35,004 nt of DNA from Bacteroidota bacterium. GTDB lineage: Bacteria; Bacteroidota; Ignavibacteria; Kapaibacteriales; UBA961. The stretch spans positions 3,377-38,380 of the forward strand of contig JAFDZU010000040.1 in the NCBI GenBank assembly GCA_018266765.1. Reading direction: 5' to 3'. Position numbers and translations under genes: made by a program. Shown here piece after piece: positions 26,249 through 33,861 of the stretch (within the stretch, counting starts at the first letter, position 1; each line of letters opens with the position of its first letter). A model generated the notes under the pieces. The model had not been told where the DNA came from, searched no databases, and saw only the letters and a list, made by a program, of their open reading frames with translations.

Positions 26249-26280
26249 AAGTGTTTGATGATAAATTTTACACTTTTATT
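26248..26280 (+). terminator. Weak hairpin after the response regulator gene
   Basis: A 7-bp inverted repeat (AAAGTGT 26248-26254 with ACACTTT 26270-26276), a 15-base loop and a trailing TATT lie directly at the stop codon. It is too weak to be sure. Confidence 0.3.
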
Positions 26281-26457
26281 CAAAGTTAATTATTATCAAT
26301 TTGTTTTATAATAATATTTTCATTTCTTTATACCATATAATTTATATTTCCCCCCGCAATTTATGGATGAAATAAACCTTATGATAATCCGTTGAATCAC
26401 ACCGAAAATTAAATAAGCAACAATTGCTGTACTTTGCCACGATTTCGCTTTAAATAT

Positions 26458-27144
26458 ATGAAAATTAATGCAGTATTTTTACTTTTTGTCATTGCTTTGT
26501 CAATTCAATCTAAAACTCTATCTCAAACAAGTATTGGATTTTATACAGGACTTTCTACACCGAGTGAACAAATAAATAATGTTTATAATAGTGAATTTTT
26601 AACGACAGAGAACTTTATTGGAAGAATGAAAAGAGATGCCGTGGATTTAGGATATCATGTTGGAACTCGGCTCCGCTTTGGACTTGGAGATGATTTTGTA
26701 TTCAGTGGAGGAGTCGCTGTATCTCGATTTCCACAGTCCAAAATAATTGTATCAGTCCCAAATGGAACAGGTACTGATTCAATAAGGGCTACATTAACTA
26801 CTACTCAAAATATTATACCTGTTTCAGTCGGGTTGAATTATTATTTATCCCGAAAATTACTAGGAATATTTGGAACTGGTGAACTTACTTATAACTATTA
26901 TATAAATAGTATTGATGCAGTATATAATGGTACTTCTATTCCATTGAATCAAAGTCCAACGTACAATCGTGTCGGATTTGGACTTGGAGCTGGTGTTGAA
27001 TTGGATGTCAAGATATTTACGGTTAATATTGAAGGTAAATATAATTTAGTAAATTTCATTGGAAGAGATGCTGATGAGAAGCCTAAGACTTTTATAACAT
27101 TAAGTATGGGCTTATATTTCGGATCAATGGTAACTTCAAAATAG
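26458..27144 (+). CDS. Outer-membrane beta-barrel protein
   Basis: This 228-residue protein has a signal peptide (1-22, ending SKTLSQ). About eight alternating amphipathic strands follow, with aromatic girdles (SIGFYTGLS, YHVGTRLRFGLGDDFVFSGGVAVSRF, IIPVSVGLNYYLS, GELTYNYYI, VGFGLGAGVELDVKIFTVNIEGKYNLV, TFITLSMGLYFGS). This is the pattern of small Bacteroidota outer-membrane barrels (OMP_b-brl, PorT/OmpW-like size). I cannot name a specific function. The open frame begins at a TTG at 26434, but the ATG at 26458 fits the signal peptide. A near-consensus TACTTTG lies at 26430-26436, so it may have its own promoter or be the last gene of the motAB run. Confidence 0.75.
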   Translation: MKINAVFLLFVIALSIQSKTLSQTSIGFYTGLSTPSEQINNVYNSEFLTTENFIGRMKRDAVDLGYHVGTRLRFGLGDDFVFSGGVAVSRFPQSKIIVSVPNGTGTDSIRATLTTTQNIIPVSVGLNYYLSRKLLGIFGTGELTYNYYINSIDAVYNGTSIPLNQSPTYNRVGFGLGAGVELDVKIFTVNIEGKYNLVNFIGRDADEKPKTFITLSMGLYFGSMVTSK

Positions 27145-27183
27145 CATAATAATTCATATTAATTATAAAATCCAAATGATAGT

Positions 27184-27222
27184 AACACAGCCCACAAATT
27201 TATGTTTTGTGGGCTGTGTTTT
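27184..27222 (+). terminator. Strong hairpin terminator between convergent genes
   Basis: A perfect 15-bp stem (27184-27198 with 27206-27220, core CACAGCCCACA) with a 7-base loop and a following TTTT ends the outer-membrane protein transcript. It is also placed to stop the convergent EF-G-like gene, although T residues are poor on that side. Confidence 0.85.
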
Positions 27223-27243
27223 AATGATAAAACTAATTAGAAA

Positions 27244-29379
27244 TTAATCATCTATATGTTTACTGTGAGATTGATAATCTGCTATCAATTTTTGTTGAAC
27301 ATTGGCAGGGACAGCCATATATTCTGAGAATTCCTGAGTATAACTTGCTCTACCTTGTGTCATAGCTCTGAGCGCCATAGAATATTTGTCAAGTTCAGCA
27401 AGTGGCATTTGTGCTTTAATCTTTTGATAATGTCCTTCAGCTTCCATTCCAAGAATTATTCCCCGACGAGAAGGTAAATCACTCATAACATCACCCATAA
27501 AGTCATTGGGAACAGTTATTTCAACACTGTACATTGGCTCTAAAATCTTTGGATCTGCTTGTATGAAACATTCCTTAAAAGCCATTAATCCTGCAGTTTT
27601 AAATGCTGCTTCATTCGAGTCAACAGCATGCATTTTACCATCAAAAACACTCACTCTAATATCTCTTGCAGGACTTCCCGTAAGTGGTCCTGTAGTCATC
27701 TTATCCATGACACCCTTCATAATTGCCGGAAGAAAACGCGTTTCAATAACACCACCAACAATACAATTGACAAATACCAATTTCCCACCCCATGGAAGAT
27801 CATGAGTTTCAGTACCACGTATTGTTAATCCTACAGGATCAGGCATTCCTTCATACCAAGGTTCGACCTGAATATGCACTTCTGCAAATTGTCCTGCACC
27901 ACCGGATTGCTTTTTATGGCGATACATACCTTGTACCTTTTTTTGAATTGTTTCGCGGTATGGCACACGTGGTTCGATAAATTCTACTTCTACTTTATAC
28001 CGTTGTGTAAGATGTCTTTTAGCAACAGCCAGGTGCATTTCTCCTTGACCATGTATCAGTATTTGTTTGAGTTCAGGAGAATGTTCAATTATTATTGTAG
28101 GGTCTTCTTCATGAATGTGATTCAGTGCCATACCCAATTTATCTTCCTCGCCTTTTTTTGAGGCAATGACGGCTGTTCGAACTTTTGGAGCGGGGAATTC
28201 AATTGGAGGGAGTGAGAGATCTTTTCCTTTTTCATGGAGAGTATTATTAACATGTGTATTTTTGAGTTTGACAGTTGAGCCGATGTCTCCCGCAGAAATC
28301 GAGAGAACATCGGCACGTTTCTTGCCATTTACAATAAATACTTGTCCAATTCTCTCTGCAATACCTGTTTCCTCGTTTACTAAATCCATACCCTGCTTTA
28401 TATTGCCGGAATAGACTCTAAAAAATGACATATCACCAAGATGAGGTTCGGAAATAGATTTGAAAACAAAAGCACAAGGTGCACCGTTCTCTTCACAATG
28501 AATACTTGCAGATGAAAGTGCTACTTTGGGTGGCATTTCAACGGGAGCCGGAACTACATTGTCGATAAATCCCATTAATCTTCCACTACCCATGTTATGT
28601 TTTGCTGAAATGCAGAATAAAGGAAATAACTGTCTATTTATCATCGAGCTTGTAAGTCCTTTGCGCATTTCATCTTCATTGAGTTCTCCTTTTTCAAAAT
28701 AGAGATTCATCAGTGTTTCATCGTTTTCGGCGATTGCTTCGATTAGCTGATTATGAAGTTCATCAGCACGGCTTCTTTCAGATTCAGGGATAGGTAATTT
28801 TTCAGGTTTGCCGCCGGTAGCCGGGAATTTATACATTGTCATTTTGAGTACGTCGATGATAGAATTAAATCCCGGGCCTTCATTTAAAGGATATTGAACA
28901 ACTGTAACTTCACGACCAAATCTTTCTTTAGCTTGTTCAACTGTTGTTTCAAATTTAGATTGGTCTATATCAAGTTTATTTACAACAAAAATAACTGGAG
29001 TATGAAACTTATCTGTATATTTCCAAACGATTTCAGTTCCGACTTCTACTCCATTTTGTGCATTAAGAACGATTATTCCAGTATCAACAACACGAAGTGC
29101 CGAAGCAACCTCTCCAATAAAATCATCATAACCGGGGGTGTCGATTATATTAATCTTATAATCTCTCCATTCGGCATATAATACAGATCCATACACAGAT
29201 GTGCCGCGTTCGTGTTCGATATCATGATAATCAGAAACTGTATTACGTTCTTCAACTGTACCTCTTCTGGATATTTCACCAGATTCGAACAACATAGTTT
29301 CTGCGAGTGTTGTTTTTCCTGAGCCGGCATGACCAAGTAATGCTATATTCCTAATGTGATGCGCATCATATACTTTCAT
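27244..29379 (-). CDS. EF-G-like translational GTPase lacking the catalytic histidine
   Basis: This 711-residue protein has the full EF-G domain order: GTPase domain, domain II, and domains III-V with the EFG_IV motif region (YRETIQKKVQG, later GGVIETRFLPAIMKG) and a C-terminal EF-G_C domain. G1 is GHAGSGKT (16-23), G3 is DTPGYDDF (80-87) and G4 is NKLD (134-137). Canonical EF-G has DTPGH in G3, so Tyr84 replaces the histidine that positions the attacking water. It looks like the second, EF-G-like paralog of Bacteroidota, separate from the main fusA beside rpsL and rpsG. The ATG at 29379 follows GAGGAG; the open frame runs up to a TTG at 29394. No neighbour suggests a role. Confidence 0.85.
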   Translation of the reverse strand: MKVYDAHHIRNIALLGHAGSGKTTLAETMLFESGEISRRGTVEERNTVSDYHDIEHERGTSVYGSVLYAEWRDYKINIIDTPGYDDFIGEVASALRVVDTGIIVLNAQNGVEVGTEIVWKYTDKFHTPVIFVVNKLDIDQSKFETTVEQAKERFGREVTVVQYPLNEGPGFNSIIDVLKMTMYKFPATGGKPEKLPIPESERSRADELHNQLIEAIAENDETLMNLYFEKGELNEDEMRKGLTSSMINRQLFPLFCISAKHNMGSGRLMGFIDNVVPAPVEMPPKVALSSASIHCEENGAPCAFVFKSISEPHLGDMSFFRVYSGNIKQGMDLVNEETGIAERIGQVFIVNGKKRADVLSISAGDIGSTVKLKNTHVNNTLHEKGKDLSLPPIEFPAPKVRTAVIASKKGEEDKLGMALNHIHEEDPTIIIEHSPELKQILIHGQGEMHLAVAKRHLTQRYKVEVEFIEPRVPYRETIQKKVQGMYRHKKQSGGAGQFAEVHIQVEPWYEGMPDPVGLTIRGTETHDLPWGGKLVFVNCIVGGVIETRFLPAIMKGVMDKMTTGPLTGSPARDIRVSVFDGKMHAVDSNEAAFKTAGLMAFKECFIQADPKILEPMYSVEITVPNDFMGDVMSDLPSRRGIILGMEAEGHYQKIKAQMPLAELDKYSMALRAMTQGRASYTQEFSEYMAVPANVQQKLIADYQSHSKHIDD

Positions 29380-29391
29380 ATATATTCTCCT

Positions 29392-29419
29392 CAAATATAG
29401 AATAAATTTAGCAGTTCAA
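29392..29419 (-). promoter_or_regulatory. Candidate promoter close to the EF-G-like start codon
   Basis: On the minus strand, TATATTTG (complement of 29392-29399) follows a TTG by 17 bases. It would start transcription near 29387, only about 8 bases before the ATG at 29379 and next to the GAGGAG. It could give an almost leaderless transcript or be chance in an AT-rich region. Confidence 0.3.
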
Positions 29420-29855
29420 TCTTAAAACTGCTTCAGTAATTATTGATAAACAAATCTATTTCTATCATAATTATAAAAATAATTGTACGGATATGAACAT
29501 GGATTTGTTGAACAGCAAAATTACATACAATATTTGAGAAAGTAATAAATACAATAATATCTCATAAAAGTAATTAAGTGAAGTTCAAAAATGCAGGGAA
29601 AATTTTTGTTAATTTTAGAAAAATGAAAATATTTGTAAATTAATATTTATAATTACGTTACTGTATTGTATATCCAAGTTAACATGGAAATATTAATAAC
29701 TGCATTTGTAAAAATCTATTTTTCTTTTGGTAGAATGATGATAAAACTAGTATAGTGAAATAGTATTGAAATTCACAAAATGAAATTCACATTGATGAGC
29801 GTTATAATTTTCCGTAATTTTGTTATAATTATTTTATGTAATTGGAGAAAAAACG
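29400..29855. other. AT-rich divergent intergenic region
   Basis: About 450 bases separate the EF-G-like gene and the lipoprotein pair. Apart from the candidate promoter elements at each end and a direct repeat TGAAATTCACA at 29767-29777 and 29781-29791, I see no gene, RNA structure or mobile element in it. Confidence 0.6.
29792..29822 (+). promoter_or_regulatory. Bacteroidetes-type promoter of the twin lipoprotein operon
   Basis: TTG at 29792-29794 and TAATTTTG at 29815-29822 are separated by 20 bases, a full match to the -33/-7 pattern. An 11-base direct repeat (TGAAATTCACA, 14-base period) lies just upstream. The gene starts at 29856, with TTGGAG as ribosome binding site. Confidence 0.55.
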
Positions 29856-30638
29856 ATGAAAAATTTAAAAATATTACTTATCTACTTTTTTGCAATTGCT
29901 ACTTCTATAATGGGATGTAAAGGACCTACGGGTTTAGATGGTGCTGTAGGTTCACAGCTTAGAGGTGATGTTTTTGGATATGTGGACGTATATGATGTTA
30001 ATGGTAGACTGCTTCCTGACAGGCGCGGAGTTGAAATATCAACCTTGGAGTCAATTGTTTCAGATGTTACAGATTCAACCGGTAAATGGACTTTAAAAAA
30101 TCTTTATGCAGGAATCTATACTATTATAGCAAAAAAATCCGGATATACATCTACTACCAATCCAAACTTTCAATTTGTTGGAGGGGGAACAGCATTTTCA
30201 AATTCAACGATGGGAATAATTCAACTACCTTCTTTTATGATTCAAAATGTTGCATTATCAGGAAAAGTTACGGATTCATTAGGACAACAACTTAAAATAG
30301 ATATCAATCCCTCTGCTGTGATAGGTGATAATCGTGCATTTATAATCATATATGGAAAAACTCCTACAGTTAGTATAAATACTTCAGATGCTTTAATAAC
30401 TTCAACAATAACATATAATTATAAAGAAGTAGGTTCGGCTATAGTTCCATTGAAAAACATTGTTGCAACTCTTCAAAATACATATGGATTGAAATCTGGA
30501 GACAAAGTTTATGCTGTAGTGTACCCATCATCTGCTCATGTAAATAATGTTGGTGTATATACAGATCCAACCTCAAAAAAAACAATCTATACCCGTATAT
30601 CGACTCCGTATGTTGCTATTAATTTTTTGATCCCATAA
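29856..30638 (+). CDS. Lipoprotein with collagen-like stub and carboxypeptidase-regulatory-like domain (first of a tandem pair)
   Basis: This 260-residue lipoprotein has lipobox IMGC (C21). The next residues are K-GPT-GLD-GAV-G, a short collagen-like Gly-X-Y stub. A beta-sandwich follows that resembles a carboxypeptidase regulatory-like domain (about 40-110; V-D-V-Y-D-V-N-G, DSTGKWTLKNLYAGIYTI), with a F-V-G-G-G loop. The second half (about 120-260) is a beta-rich region of unknown type ending AINFLIP. The next gene is a clear paralog 6 bases downstream. By inference both are surface-exposed. The function is unknown to me. Confidence 0.75.
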   Translation: MKNLKILLIYFFAIATSIMGCKGPTGLDGAVGSQLRGDVFGYVDVYDVNGRLLPDRRGVEISTLESIVSDVTDSTGKWTLKNLYAGIYTIIAKKSGYTSTTNPNFQFVGGGTAFSNSTMGIIQLPSFMIQNVALSGKVTDSLGQQLKIDINPSAVIGDNRAFIIIYGKTPTVSINTSDALITSTITYNYKEVGSAIVPLKNIVATLQNTYGLKSGDKVYAVVYPSSAHVNNVGVYTDPTSKKTIYTRISTPYVAINFLIP

Positions 30639-30644
30639 AATTAT

Positions 30645-31448
30645 ATGAAGATTATTTTTAATCTAATATTAGGTACTTTAATATCAATAATTTCAATTGG
30701 TTGTGAAGGTGAAGAAGGGAAAAGAGGGCTTCCTGCACCATTGCTCATTGGATCAATTTCTGGTAGTGTTTCACTTGTCAACTCGATTAATTCTTCAGGA
30801 GTTGAAATTAAATTACTTGAAACATCACAATCTACACTAAGCGATTCATTAGGAAATTGGGTAATTAATGACGTGAAAGCAGGAATTTATACTATTGTAT
30901 GTAGTAAAAGTACGTATGGTACTTCTAAATTGTTAAATTATCAATTTATAGGTGGTGGAATTTCTCGTATATCAACAAACATTCAATTAACTAAAATTCC
31001 AGAATATACAGCTAATAACCTTGAAATAATTGAATCACCAAAAGATGAAATTGGTCAATTATCTTGTTTCTTGGAATTCACTCCAAAAGCACCAAGTAAT
31101 GAACAGAGAATATTCAGATTCTATTTCTCAAAGTATAAATACTTTTTACCATCCACCAGTAATTATTTTTATACAACGACATATTCAGGCATTATGGATA
31201 ACCCTTTTTCAGAACTGACAGTACGATTTAAAGGTATAGCCGCAACTCTAAAAAATAAACTTTCTTCAAGTTCCTTGATTCCTTTTAGCAAAGGAGATAC
31301 TGTTTATGTTGTTGCATGTGCTTCGGGAACATCTGCATCAATACCCCAACAAGCAGGAAGTGGTTTTTATGACTATGGTAATTTTAGTCAATATGTATAC
31401 ACCGACATTACAACTCCTACCAATACTGTTAGTTTTATTTTGCCCTAA
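30645..31448 (+). CDS. Lipoprotein paralog of the upstream gene, collagen-like stub
   Basis: This 267-residue lipoprotein has lipobox SIGC (C20) followed by E-GEE-GKR-GLP, another short collagen-like stub. It shares the pattern S-D-S-L-G-N-W-V-I-N-D-V-K-A-G-I-Y-T-I, then N-Y-Q-F-I-G-G-G, with the preceding gene, and both end in a V-x-F-x-(I/L)-P strand. The halves between are more diverged, so the duplication is not recent. It is the second gene of the operon, after a 6-base gap. The stop at 31448 is 26 bases ahead of argD, with no terminator visible, so read-through into argD is possible. The function is unknown. Confidence 0.75.
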   Translation: MKIIFNLILGTLISIISIGCEGEEGKRGLPAPLLIGSISGSVSLVNSINSSGVEIKLLETSQSTLSDSLGNWVINDVKAGIYTIVCSKSTYGTSKLLNYQFIGGGISRISTNIQLTKIPEYTANNLEIIESPKDEIGQLSCFLEFTPKAPSNEQRIFRFYFSKYKYFLPSTSNYFYTTTYSGIMDNPFSELTVRFKGIAATLKNKLSSSSLIPFSKGDTVYVVACASGTSASIPQQAGSGFYDYGNFSQYVYTDITTPTNTVSFILP

Positions 31449-31474
31449 AACTTTTTTTTATTTAATTACTTACA

Positions 31475-32650
31475 ATGATTTCCTCTTTAACTTCTCGCGA
31501 ACATATTTCAATTTTTCAAACATACAAACGATTACCAATTGAAATAGACTATGCAAAGGGTTGTCGTATTTATACTAAAGATGGAGCAGAATACTTAGAT
31601 TTCCTAGGAGGTATTGCAGTAAATGCACTTGGACACAGCCACCCTAGAATTATAGAAGCTATTTGTAACCAAGCTCATAAATACTTACATGTTTCAAATT
31701 ATTTCTACCAAGAACCGCAAGTTTTACTCGCTGAGAAACTAAAAGAAATATCCGGTTTTGACAGAGTATATTTTTGTAATTCAGGGTCGGAAGCTTTCGA
31801 AAGTGCAGTTAAATTAGCCCGTAAATGGGGTAATTTACAAGGAAAAACTGAAATTATTGGATTTACCGGGGGATTCCACGGGAGGACATATGCTCCACTT
31901 TCTGCTATGGATAGACCGCTCTATAAAGATGGAATGGAGCCGTTTCTACCAAATAATATCGTTGTAAAATATAACGATTGCAACTTATTACGAAAATCCG
32001 TAGGGCCTTTTACTTGTGCGGTAGCATTAGAATTTTTACAAGGGGAGGGCGGTGTTATATCCGCTACTAAAGAATTTATAGAAACTCTTGAAGAATTACG
32101 TCATGTATATGGATTTTTAGTGATTGCAGATGAAGTTCAATCTGGCGGTGGACGCACAGGTTCCTATTTTGGATATGAATTTTATAATTTTAAACCAAAT
32201 TTAGTTACGATGGCAAAGGCAATTGGTGGTGGACTTCCATTGGGAGCATTATTAGCTAATGAAGAAGTAGCAGGAGTTTGGAAGCAAGGAATGCACGGAA
32301 CTACCTATGGAGGAAATGCACTTGCGTGTGTTGCAGGATTGGTAGTTCTTGAAGAACTTGAACGAGGTGTATTAAGTAATGTTCATAAAGTTGGTATATA
32401 TTTATCTGAAGAATTATCTAAACTTAAAACTGACAATTCACTAAAGATAATTGAACTTCGTGGGCGAGGTATGATGCAAGGAATCGTAATGAATGAAGAT
32501 GCTATTCATGTAGTTACATCACTATTAGAAAAAAAAGTAATTACTAATGCAACTGCTGGAAATGTAGTACGTTTACTACCGCCTCTAACTATTTCAAAAG
32601 AAGATGTAGATGAGTTTATTTTTAGTTTTAAAGAAATTCTTTCAAATTAA
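31475..32650 (+). CDS. argD: Acetylornithine/succinyldiaminopimelate-type aminotransferase (class III)
   Basis: This 391-residue PLP enzyme is of the ArgD type, converting N-acetylglutamate semialdehyde to N-acetylornithine in arginine synthesis; some members also act in lysine synthesis. Family landmarks are FLGGIAVNALGHSHPRI (about 43-59), FCNSGSEAFESAVKLAR, GFHGRTYAPLSAM, the cofactor aspartate in VIADEVQSGGGRTG, and the Schiff-base Lys248 in MAKAIGGGLPLGA. The later TTYGGNALAC segment is standard. No other arginine gene is in the window. It might instead be an acetylated-sugar or ornithine aminotransferase, but the match to ArgD is good. Confidence 0.88.
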   Translation: MISSLTSREHISIFQTYKRLPIEIDYAKGCRIYTKDGAEYLDFLGGIAVNALGHSHPRIIEAICNQAHKYLHVSNYFYQEPQVLLAEKLKEISGFDRVYFCNSGSEAFESAVKLARKWGNLQGKTEIIGFTGGFHGRTYAPLSAMDRPLYKDGMEPFLPNNIVVKYNDCNLLRKSVGPFTCAVALEFLQGEGGVISATKEFIETLEELRHVYGFLVIADEVQSGGGRTGSYFGYEFYNFKPNLVTMAKAIGGGLPLGALLANEEVAGVWKQGMHGTTYGGNALACVAGLVVLEELERGVLSNVHKVGIYLSEELSKLKTDNSLKIIELRGRGMMQGIVMNEDAIHVVTSLLEKKVITNATAGNVVRLLPPLTISKEDVDEFIFSFKEILSN

Positions 32651-32693
32651 GTAATTAATTTTCTATTTAGTGATTTAAATTGCTATTAATATA

Positions 32694-33857
32694 GTGGCCA
32701 AACAACAATTTCCATTTAGAATTTTACATTTGCTTACTTCGCAGTCATTTGGCGGATTAGAAATGTATGTTTGTTCGCTTATCAACAAATTACAAATGTT
32801 GGGTATTGAAAATGTTCTTTATTGTATGCCTAATAGTAAAGTTGAAAAAACAGCAGCATCTTTAGGAATAAAAACAGTTCATTCTAAAAGAAGTGGAACG
32901 TATATTAGCATTTCTGATATTAAAAAAGTTCGTTCGCTTAGCCATAGCAAAACTATTATCCATAGTCACAGCCGATATAATGTTTGGCTCGGTTCATTAT
33001 CTGCTTATTTTACAAAGACACCTCATGTACTTTCGGTGTATATGAATGCTGTGCCCAAAAAAGATTTACTACATCGAATGATTTACCGTCGAGTTGATGC
33101 TATACAATCAACCTCATCACTAACTAATAACCAAATTAAAGATTTCTTCCATGTGAATCCAGCTCACATATATCGTGTTCCTTATGGTAGAGATGTTGAA
33201 TTGTTACGTATAGGGGACTCGCTGAGAAATCAAATTCGAGATAAATTTAATACATCTGATAAAATTGTCTTTGGAATGATGTGTAGAATCGATGAGCAAA
33301 AGGGAATTCGTGAATTTGTTGAAGCATTTATGTTGTTATCTAATGAACTACGTGATAAAGTTCAATTTTGGATTTTTGGCGAACCCTCGATTTCTTCCTT
33401 AAACGAAGATGGCACTCCAATCTATGAAAAAGAGGGTGAAGATTTACAAATATGGCTAAAAAGTACCCTACAAATTATTGACAAAAACGAAGATTCTTTT
33501 AGAGTATTCGGATTTCAAAACGAATATTCAGGTTATTTAGCAGCTATGGATGTATTTGTCCTAGCAAGTCATTGTGAAATGTATTCACTCTCTGTTATTG
33601 AAGCTATGATACTTGGTAAACCGATAATTGGAACTAATTGTGGAGGAACAATAGAACAAATAGGAGACAATCAACGTGGATTATTGTTTACCCCTAAAAA
33701 TGCACATCAGTTATCAGAAGCAATAACTGAATATATAAAGTATCCAGAGATGAGAAAAAATCATGGAGAATCAGCAAGACATTGGGCTGAGAAAGAACAT
33801 TCATGGAATATATCTCTCGAATCTCAAATCAAAATATATCAAAAACTTATATCTTGA
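32694..33857 (+). CDS. GT4-family glycosyltransferase
   Basis: This 387-residue GT-B glycosyltransferase has the N-terminal acceptor-domain opening HLLTSQSFGGLEMYVCSLI and the IIHSHSRYNVWLGS strand. The C-terminal donor domain has FGMMCRIDEQKGIREFVEAF, FRVFGFQNEYSGYLAAMDVFVLAS and the EX7E signature in C-E-M-Y-S-L-S-V-I-E-A-M (two glutamates seven residues apart). Such enzymes transfer a nucleotide-sugar unit, usually to a lipid-linked or surface glycan. The start is GTG at 32694, because the next ATG falls inside the conserved first helix. It is 4 bases ahead of the WecE-like gene, suggesting an operon for glycan assembly. Confidence 0.85.
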   Translation: MAKQQFPFRILHLLTSQSFGGLEMYVCSLINKLQMLGIENVLYCMPNSKVEKTAASLGIKTVHSKRSGTYISISDIKKVRSLSHSKTIIHSHSRYNVWLGSLSAYFTKTPHVLSVYMNAVPKKDLLHRMIYRRVDAIQSTSSLTNNQIKDFFHVNPAHIYRVPYGRDVELLRIGDSLRNQIRDKFNTSDKIVFGMMCRIDEQKGIREFVEAFMLLSNELRDKVQFWIFGEPSISSLNEDGTPIYEKEGEDLQIWLKSTLQIIDKNEDSFRVFGFQNEYSGYLAAMDVFVLASHCEMYSLSVIEAMILGKPIIGTNCGGTIEQIGDNQRGLLFTPKNAHQLSEAITEYIKYPEMRKNHGESARHWAEKEHSWNISLESQIKIYQKLIS

Positions 33858-33861
33858 AGTT

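Noticed and set aside
27506-29181. Several plus-strand open frames antisense to the EF-G-like gene
   Set aside because: The minus-strand frame has full EF-G domain conservation; these are shadows without start signals.
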